Assembly: GCA_964582475.1 (NCBI GenBank)
Contig: CAZOQS010000001.1
Span: 453,172 to 517,171 of the forward strand
Direction of reading: 5' to 3'
Length of the DNA: 64,000 nucleotides
Source of the DNA: JAGOTP01 sp964582475
GTDB lineage: Bacteria; Patescibacteriota; Patescibacteriia; 2-12-FULL-60-25
The notes beneath the pieces are model-generated. The model saw only the letters and a list, made by a program, of their open reading frames with translations, was not told the origin of the DNA and ran no database searches. A program made the translations under genes and the position numbers. Positions 58,134-64,000 of the stretch are shown piece after piece (position 1 is the first letter of the stretch; the number at the start of each line of letters is the position of its first letter).

Positions 58134-59033
58134 ATGCCATTTCTTGTAGAAATAAAAAAGAAGATCGGTGCTGTCCAAAACACGCGCAAAATCACGAAAG
58201 CGATGGAGCTTGTGGCTGCGAGTCGGATGAAGCAGTTTCAGCGCAAGGCCTTTGGTTCACGAACCTACGCCTGGAGTTTGCTCGATGCGTTGCGCCAAGA
58301 TGTTGTCCAGTTACACGAGACGCGCTTTGGCGAAATTCGTGAGCCGGGTCGAGTCCTGTTCGTCCTCCTGACATCGGACAAAGGGTTGTGTGGCTCGCTC
58401 AACCAGCAGCTGATCCGTACACTCTGGAAATCTCCCCGCTGGACCGCGCTCGCACCGGAAGACCGTGCACTCATTACGGTCGGACGAAAAAGTTTTGAGG
58501 CAGCGACGCATATGGGAGTGCAGCCGTTAAAGCACTTTGAAGGACTGAGTGAGCAGATGACCGCTCTGAAGGCAATGCCCGTGATTGATCACATCCTAGG
58601 ATATTGGGAGCGCAAAGAGGTGAAAGAAGTCATCCTTATTTCTCCGCAGTACGTTAACCCTTTCACCTTTCATGCGACGAGTAAGACCTATCTTCCCTTT
58701 ACGGATGAGATGATCCAACACCATCTGCAGTGGCGTACGGCCTCTTCAAAGGAAGGAGCAGTTGCCTCCCTAGCGACGGTTGACCTGCATGAGCCGAGCA
58801 AAGAAGAGGTGAGTGAGGCGCTTGCGACCCAGATTGTGGAGATGCTCTTTGTTCAAGCGTTCTATGAGCTGAAGGCGACCGAATATTCAAGCCGAATGGT
58901 CGCGATGAAGAATGCGACGGAAGCAGCGGATGAGATGGTTCGGTCCCTTACCTTGTCTTATAATAAAGCTCGTCAGACAGCGATCACTCAACAGTTGGCT
59001 GAGTTGACGGGCGGTACTCTCGCGGTTGAATAA
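58134..59033 (+). CDS. atpG: ATP synthase subunit gamma
   Basis: A 299-residue central-stalk subunit. The ends carry the coiled coil: IKKKIGAVQNTRKITKAMELVAASRMK at the start and SRMVAMKNATEAADEM with SLTLSYNKARQTAITQQLAEL at the end. The middle has VLLTSDKGLCGSLNQQLIR. It turns with the c ring inside the alpha/beta hexamer. Its end overlaps the open frame of atpD. Confidence 0.95.
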   Translation: MPFLVEIKKKIGAVQNTRKITKAMELVAASRMKQFQRKAFGSRTYAWSLLDALRQDVVQLHETRFGEIREPGRVLFVLLTSDKGLCGSLNQQLIRTLWKSPRWTALAPEDRALITVGRKSFEAATHMGVQPLKHFEGLSEQMTALKAMPVIDHILGYWERKEVKEVILISPQYVNPFTFHATSKTYLPFTDEMIQHHLQWRTASSKEGAVASLATVDLHEPSKEEVSEALATQIVEMLFVQAFYELKATEYSSRMVAMKNATEAADEMVRSLTLSYNKARQTAITQQLAELTGGTLAVE

Positions 59034-59037
59034 CTTT

Positions 59038-60447
59038 ATGTCCACGAAACAACACAATCCCATCGGTCAGATCGTTCGTGCAGTCGGTGTGGTCATCGAC
59101 GTCTCCTTTGCGAACCACGTCCCTGAGCGCTACTCAGCGTTGAAGGTACGAGGAACAACTCCTGAGCTCGTCTTAGAGGTTCAGTCACACATCGGAGCAG
59201 GCGTGGTACGCGCGATCGCCATGTCTTCGACGGATGGAATTTTTTCTGGCCAAGAAGTTGAGGATACCTTGGAACCCATTTCCGTTCCGGTTGGGGAAGC
59301 TGTTTTGGGTCGTGTTTTTAACGTGATCGGAGAGACGATTGATGGAAAAGGACCACTGAAAGGGAAAGAGATTGAACGCCGCTCGATTCACGCCAAGCCG
59401 CCGTCGTTTGCCGAGCAGAGCGGAAAGGCCGAAGTCTTTGAAACAGGGATTAAAGTCTTGGATTTATTGGTGCCATTCATCAAAGGAGGAAAGATCGCGC
59501 TCTTCGGAGGAGCTGGGGTAGGAAAGACGGTCATCATGCAGGAGCTGATTCACAACATCGCGCATGCTCACGGTGGATATTCTGTCTTTGCGGGTGTAGG
59601 AGAGCGCACGCGTGAAGGAAACGACCTTATTCGTGAAATGCACGAGTCAGGGGTTATCGATAAGGTGGCCATGGTCTTTGGTCAGATGAATGAACCACCG
59701 GGCGCGCGTATGCGTGTTGCGTTCTCCGGATTGGCGATGGCAGAAACGTTCCGCGATGAAGGAAAAGATATTCTGATGTTTATCGATAACATTTTCCGCT
59801 TCACGCAGGCCGGTGCCGAGGTCTCCGCGTTGCTTGGACGTCTGCCATCTGCGGTGGGGTATCAGCCAACGCTCGCGACGGATATGGCGCAATTGCAGGA
59901 GCGTATTACCTCAACCAAAAAAGGATCGATCACGTCGGTACAGGCCGTGTACGTTCCAGCTGATGACTTGACCGACCCAGCGCCAGCCACCACCTTCGCG
60001 CACTTGGATGCAACGATCGTGCTTTCGCGTAAGCAAGCCTCCATGGGTCTCTACCCAGCGGTAGATCCACTCGACTCAACCTCAACCGCTCTCAAAGAGT
60101 CGATTGTGGGTACGGAGCACTATGAAACCGCGAACAATGTTCAACGCACGCTTCAGCGCTACAAAGAGCTGCAAGATGTGATTGCGATTTTGGGTATGGA
60201 CGAATTGTCGGAGGAAGACAAGCAGATTGTTTCACGCGCTCGCAAAATTCAACGCTTCCTCACCCAGAACTTCTTTGTTGCAGAACAGTTCACAGGAACC
60301 CCAGGACAGCTTGTTTCGCGCGCAGAAACGGTGCGCGGCTTTAAAGGCATCTTGGCGGGGGACTACGATCACATTCCAGAACAATTCTTCTACATGGCCG
60401 GAGGCATTGATGAGGTGCTGCAAAAGCATGCAGCTTCAAGCGTCTAA
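59038..60447 (+). CDS. atpD: ATP synthase subunit beta
   Basis: A 469-residue catalytic subunit. Walker A is GGAGVGKTVIMQEL, with the catalytic Glu in GVGERTREGNDL, then FGQMNEPPGARMRV, DILMFIDNIFRFTQAG and ALLGRLPSAVGYQPTLATDM. Two starts are possible (59026 with MNNFMSTK, or 59038); the second avoids overlap with atpG. All catalytic residues seem present, so the enzyme can make or hydrolyse ATP. Confidence 0.97.
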   Translation: MSTKQHNPIGQIVRAVGVVIDVSFANHVPERYSALKVRGTTPELVLEVQSHIGAGVVRAIAMSSTDGIFSGQEVEDTLEPISVPVGEAVLGRVFNVIGETIDGKGPLKGKEIERRSIHAKPPSFAEQSGKAEVFETGIKVLDLLVPFIKGGKIALFGGAGVGKTVIMQELIHNIAHAHGGYSVFAGVGERTREGNDLIREMHESGVIDKVAMVFGQMNEPPGARMRVAFSGLAMAETFRDEGKDILMFIDNIFRFTQAGAEVSALLGRLPSAVGYQPTLATDMAQLQERITSTKKGSITSVQAVYVPADDLTDPAPATTFAHLDATIVLSRKQASMGLYPAVDPLDSTSTALKESIVGTEHYETANNVQRTLQRYKELQDVIAILGMDELSEEDKQIVSRARKIQRFLTQNFFVAEQFTGTPGQLVSRAETVRGFKGILAGDYDHIPEQFFYMAGGIDEVLQKHAASSV

Positions 60448-60450
60448 TCT

Positions 60451-60870
60451 ATGCGCGCGTTGATTCTTACCCCTGAAGCGCAAGTCCTCTCTGAAGAGGC
60501 TGAGTCGCTCAGCCTCATGACTGCGTTAGGCGCGCTTCAGATTTTTCCGGGACACGCCTCTCTCCAGGGGGAGATTCTGTTTTCACCTGTGCGTGTTGTG
60601 TTGCGCGATCGAGAAGAGGATTTTGTGGTGCAACGCGGATTTGTGTTTATCGATCAAGAAAAAGACGAAGTAAAAATTCAGGTCTATCGTTGCGAGAAAA
60701 AAGAAGAGATGGATTTTGTTTCAGCGAAAGGCTATCTGGAAATTCTCATGAACGCCCTCTCGCGTCCGGAGGAATTGGGCAAATACCATCTTCTGCATTT
60801 AGAAAACGAGCGACTCGCGACGCAGAAGCGGATTGAGATGTTGCAAGCTGGTCAGGAACGCACGTTCTAG
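60451..60870 (+). CDS. atpC: ATP synthase subunit epsilon
   Basis: A 139-residue central-stalk subunit. The N-terminal beta sandwich is recognisable (LILTPEAQVLSEEAESLSLMTALGALQIFPGHASL), while the C-terminal helical hairpin is shorter and divergent (RPEELGKYHLLHLENERLATQKRIEML). The helices can inhibit ATP hydrolysis. It ends the atp operon, 3 bp after atpD. Confidence 0.88.
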   Translation: MRALILTPEAQVLSEEAESLSLMTALGALQIFPGHASLQGEILFSPVRVVLRDREEDFVVQRGFVFIDQEKDEVKIQVYRCEKKEEMDFVSAKGYLEILMNALSRPEELGKYHLLHLENERLATQKRIEMLQAGQERTF

Positions 60871-60888
60871 AGGGTGTATACTACACCC

Positions 60889-61311
60889 ATGTCTTGGATC
60901 GTCGCCGCCATTCTCTCCGCTTTCTTCGCCTCACTGGTCGCGATCTTTGGGAAGATCGGGATAAAAAACGTCGACAGTAACTTGGCGGTCGCTCTGCGAA
61001 CCGTCATTATTGTGGTGTTTGCCTGGGGTATTGTATTGGCCCAGGGGAATGCCGGAGATGTCTGGAAGATCTCCAAGTATTCCTACGTCTTCATTATTCT
61101 CTCGGCGATCGCGACGGGTCTCTCTTGGCTCTTTTACTACAAAGCACTCCAACTCGGAGAAGCATCGCGCGTGGCGCCGATCGACAAGCTGAGCGTGCTC
61201 CTGACCGTTCTGATGGCGTTTGTGTTCCTGGGGGAAAGGCCTACACTAGGGAATGTGGCGGGTGGGCTTCTGGTGACAGCGGGAGTGATGGCAACCATCT
61301 TTCTCAAATAA
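60889..61311 (+). CDS. EamA/DMT-family half-size membrane protein
   Basis: A 140-residue protein with five membrane helices, one EamA unit instead of the usual two. It begins SWIVAAILSAFFASLVAIFGKIGI and has YKALQLGEASRVAPIDKLSVLLTVLMAFVFLGE, a clear EamA signature, before GGLLVTAGVMATIF. Half-size members probably dimerise and may export small metabolites. The ATG at 60889 gives the usual start. Confidence 0.82.
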   Translation: MSWIVAAILSAFFASLVAIFGKIGIKNVDSNLAVALRTVIIVVFAWGIVLAQGNAGDVWKISKYSYVFIILSAIATGLSWLFYYKALQLGEASRVAPIDKLSVLLTVLMAFVFLGERPTLGNVAGGLLVTAGVMATIFLK

Positions 61312-61332
61312 CTCAGTCTGACCTCTCTACAT

Positions 61333-61731
61333 ATGAACGGATATACGGCCAACATTGAAGAGCTGTCTCTGCAAAACGAGAATTTTCGAAAGGTTCTGTA
61401 CACGGACAAGCGCTGCCAGCTGGTCTTGATGTCGTTGCGTGAAAAGGAAGAAATCGGTATGGAAGTGCATACGGATGTCGATCAATTCATTCGCGTGGAA
61501 GCAGGTGAGGGGACAGCGATCTTAAACGAGGATACCCATGCGTTGCACGATGGGAGCGTTGTGATCGTGCCTGCGGGCGTCAAACATAACATTATCAACA
61601 CAGGGAGCAAGGAAATGAAGCTCTACACGTTGTACATGCCACCGCATCATCGTGATGGCGTTGTTCATGCAACCAAAGCGGAAGCAGAAGCGGATACGAC
61701 GGATGAGTTTGAAGGAGAAACAACAGAGTAA
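61333..61731 (+). CDS. Cupin-domain protein
   Basis: A 132-residue protein with one cupin barrel. Motif 1 is IGMEVHTDVDQFIRVEAGEG and motif 2 is GSVVIVPAGVKHNIINTG; the His and Glu/Gln ligands of a metal site are in part replaced (HTDVDQF). After the barrel, LYTLYMPPHHRDGVVHATKAEAEAD is the family's usual tail. Related proteins are common and mostly uncharacterised, some being sugar-phosphate isomerase-like. Confidence 0.85.
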   Translation: MNGYTANIEELSLQNENFRKVLYTDKRCQLVLMSLREKEEIGMEVHTDVDQFIRVEAGEGTAILNEDTHALHDGSVVIVPAGVKHNIINTGSKEMKLYTLYMPPHHRDGVVHATKAEAEADTTDEFEGETTE

Positions 61732-61771
61732 AGGATGGGGGAGCGTGGTACACTACTACTCAACGTAGTGT

Positions 61772-63559
61772 ATGCCTCCCCTTCCGCGTGAACAGGTCTA
61801 CTCAGCAACACCCAGCGAGGTTCTCTGGTTTCTTTGGACCGCAACCAAAAAACATCGCTGGTTTTTTGCGTTGATGTTTTTGGTGGTAGTCCTGGCGTCT
61901 GTGTGTTCGATCCTCGTTCCGATTGAGATGGGACATCTGGTCGATGTGATTACGCAGCAGGACCCATCTCCCACCGTCTTTCGTCTGCTCACGGGTTCGA
62001 TTTTGCTGATCATCGTCTATAAACTGCTCTTCGGATTGTTCTTCCGCGTCTCTGGGTATAGCTCGGCGCACATGGTGCCTCGGATTATGGCGGAGCTAGA
62101 AGAGACCGCGTTGAAAGGGATTCTCGTTCATTCGCACAGCTTTTTTAACGACACCCATTCCGGGAGCCTGGTCCAGCGGGTTACGCGCTTGTCTCAGGCC
62201 TATTCGCGTGTCCACGGCACCTTTTATTGGAACATGCTGGGAGCGGCCGTGGTTGCGTTTGGAGTCCTTATCCAGCTCTTACGTACGAAACCCGCGGCTG
62301 CCGTTATCTTGGCACTGTGGTTGGTCGTGTTGGTGATCCTGAACCTGATTATTGCCCGCTGGAAGACGCCGATCGATCAAGCACGCAACCGAGCGCAGAG
62401 CTCTGCGGTCGGCTTGTTGGCGGACATCGTCTCAAATGCTTCGGTCGTGAAGTCGTTCGCGCATGAGACCAGAGAGTCTGCTTCATTCCAGGAGAGTTTG
62501 CGTGAACGTGTCCGCTGCGAAAAGGTCGCCTGGCTTCGCTCTGAGCATGGCCTCACCATTTCCGACTTCATGGGGGCGCTCATGCACGGCGGCGTCTTGT
62601 TCCTCCTCTTGTGGCTCTGGGAGGAGGGTCGAGTGACCGTGACGGACTTCGTGGTGCTTCAAAGTTTCGTTGTGCTCGTAACAGAGCGCTTGTTCTCGAT
62701 CGGATTCGCGTATCGTGACTTCGTAGAAGCGCTGGCGAACGCCTCTGAGATTGTTGGCATCTTGAAAGCGCCGATCGGGATTCAGGATACGGCAGGCGCT
62801 GAACCGCTCCGTATCACGAAAGGGCAGGTTGCTTTTTCTCGCGTGAGTTTTAAATACGAAAAGCAGCAGGTGATAAAAAACCTGACATTTGAGGTGCAGC
62901 CACAGGAAAAGGTGGCCTTGGTTGGTCCTTCGGGAGCAGGGAAAAGTACCGTCATCAAACTCCTCCTGCGTTTTTATGACGCCACCAAGGGGCGAATTTT
63001 CATCGATGGCCAGGATATCGCCCACGTTACCCAGGAGAGTTTGAGAGCCCAGATCTCACTTGTCCCGCAAGAGCCGCTCCTCTTCCACCGTTCGTTGCGT
63101 GAGAACCTCGCCTACGGCTGTGAAGGGGCGACGATGAAACAGATTATTCAGGCAGCCAAACAAGCGCACTGCCATGAGTTCATCAGCCAGCTTCCCGCAG
63201 GCTATGAGACGTTGGTGGGGGAACGTGGCGTGAAGTTGTCGGGAGGAGAGCGTCAACGTGTCGCGATTGCGCGCGCGATCTTAGCGAATACGCCGATCAT
63301 CATCTTAGACGAAGCAACTTCCGCCCTCGATTCAGAGTCCGAGACCTTGATTCAACAGGCCCTGACGGAGCTGATGAAGTCAAAAACGGTGATTGTGATC
63401 GCGCATCGTCTCTCAACGGTCATGAACATGGATCGGATCATCGTGATGGAGGATGGGGAGATGATCGATTCGGGGACGCATCAAGAGCTGCTGAAGAATA
63501 GGGGGACGTATCAGAAGCTTTGGAGCATTCAGGTGGGGGGATATGAGGGGAGGGGGTAG
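61772..63559 (+). CDS. ABC-type exporter (membrane domain fused to ATPase)
   Basis: A 595-residue half-transporter. The membrane domain (about residues 25-320) has six helices and HSHSFFNDTHSGSLVQRVTRL. The ATPase domain (about 345-590) has Walker A VGPSGAGKSTVIKLLLRFYD, signature LSGGERQRVAIARAIL, Walker B IIILDEATSALDSESE and the switch His in VIAHRLSTV. This is the ABCB/MsbA class that works as a homodimer to export lipids, peptides or drugs. The substrate is unknown. Confidence 0.92.
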   Translation: MPPLPREQVYSATPSEVLWFLWTATKKHRWFFALMFLVVVLASVCSILVPIEMGHLVDVITQQDPSPTVFRLLTGSILLIIVYKLLFGLFFRVSGYSSAHMVPRIMAELEETALKGILVHSHSFFNDTHSGSLVQRVTRLSQAYSRVHGTFYWNMLGAAVVAFGVLIQLLRTKPAAAVILALWLVVLVILNLIIARWKTPIDQARNRAQSSAVGLLADIVSNASVVKSFAHETRESASFQESLRERVRCEKVAWLRSEHGLTISDFMGALMHGGVLFLLLWLWEEGRVTVTDFVVLQSFVVLVTERLFSIGFAYRDFVEALANASEIVGILKAPIGIQDTAGAEPLRITKGQVAFSRVSFKYEKQQVIKNLTFEVQPQEKVALVGPSGAGKSTVIKLLLRFYDATKGRIFIDGQDIAHVTQESLRAQISLVPQEPLLFHRSLRENLAYGCEGATMKQIIQAAKQAHCHEFISQLPAGYETLVGERGVKLSGGERQRVAIARAILANTPIIILDEATSALDSESETLIQQALTELMKSKTVIVIAHRLSTVMNMDRIIVMEDGEMIDSGTHQELLKNRGTYQKLWSIQVGGYEGRG

Positions 63560-63620
63560 GAGGCGTTGGAGGCGGTGCTTTTGATGTTTGAGGGTGGGTT
63601 CTATAGACTAGATGTAATCT

Positions 63621-64000
63621 ATGGATAAAAACTACTGGGTTATGAGGTTGGGCGAAGCGGGAAAATTCGCCGATATTTGCAAGAAGGAGAGTATTGTTGC
63701 CCTGGGATGGCCGGAGCTCGATGTTGATCTTTCAACCTATGCCCACCTGGACCAGCCGGAGTTTATACAGAAGCTTGTCGATGGGTTGCGCGGGGCTATA
63801 AAAGAAAAAGGGGATCGGACGCTCGCCATATGGGCCAGACAACTCTATAAGTTTGCGGTGCTCATGAAGCCGGGGGACGTAGTTTTGTCTCCAGCGAATC
63901 ATGATAGCGTAAGATATATCGGGATCGTTCGTGGAGGGTATCGATACGACCCAGGCCAAGAGGAATTGCCTTATCGACATCGACGCGATGTCGATTGGGT
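63621..64000 (+). CDS. N-terminal part of a possible restriction/defence protein (partial)
   Basis: Open from the ATG at 63621 to the window edge, 126 residues. It reads MDKNYWVMRLGEAGKFADI, then IVALGWPELD, LAIWARQLYKFAVLMKPGDVVLSPAN, and YIGIVRGGYRYD... followed by HRRDVDW. The GDVV...G-V-GGY...HRR-V-W pattern is that of the small PUA/EVE-like domain found in front of Mrr- and McrB-type restriction enzymes. The effector domain would lie beyond the window, so the type of system cannot be told. Confidence 0.5.
   Translation, partial: MDKNYWVMRLGEAGKFADICKKESIVALGWPELDVDLSTYAHLDQPEFIQKLVDGLRGAIKEKGDRTLAIWARQLYKFAVLMKPGDVVLSPANHDSVRYIGIVRGGYRYDPGQEELPYRHRRDVDW

Overview
The window looks like a chromosomal segment of a Candidate Phyla Radiation (Patescibacteria) bacterium. 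Reasons: compact housekeeping operons with very short spacers and weak ribosome sites, a short aspartyl-tRNA synthetase without the usual insertion domain, a RelA/SpoT protein without an ACT domain, DM13, DUF6122 and other small proteins common in these phyla, and normal use of TGA as stop (which argues against Gracilibacteria). A placement near the ABY1 group is only a guess. No rRNA, CRISPR array, integrase or transposase was found.

Layout. 0-10 kb: end of argS, bactofilin and a lipid-kinase-like gene, tRNA-Leu, a DeoC-like protein without catalytic residues, asnS, three unknown genes, aspS, scpAB and a D,D-carboxypeptidase. 10-18 kb: tRNA-Met, tRNA-fMet, tRNA-Leu, a Kef-type antiporter, parAB, relA, tRNA-Lys. 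18-34 kb: a translin-like protein, two cell-envelope glycosyltransferases, gltX, an M23 murein hydrolase, dus, uvrB, dnaG and rpoD, broken up by GC-rich orphan genes. 33.8-36.3 kb: a Ser/Thr protein kinase and a tRNA-Asn gene split by a group I intron carrying an HNH endonuclease. 36-51 kb: an accessory zone with the anaerobic ribonucleotide reductase operon (zinc-ribbon protein, nrdD, nrdG) behind a predicted NrdR box pair, surface and membrane proteins, small enzymes, and a TrkH-type potassium transporter split at a run of seven G. 51-61 kb: CBS protein, a second cation antiporter, and the complete F1Fo ATP synthase operon, whose c subunit carries Na+-type ligands. 61-64 kb: EamA, cupin, an ABC exporter and the start of a possible restriction gene.

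Three patterns cut across the window. First, ten genes have clearly higher GC and different codon use from their neighbours; each stands alone and is followed by one or two imperfect inverted repeats, in the clearest cases built of nested arms. Second, an ~80 bp twin-hairpin element joined to a tRNA-3'-end-like sequence occurs at 36.2, 40.8 and 45.6 kb and brackets the nrd region. Third, all six tRNA genes have recognisable sigma70 promoters, and tRNA-Met and tRNA-Asn share the same -35 and -10 hexamers.
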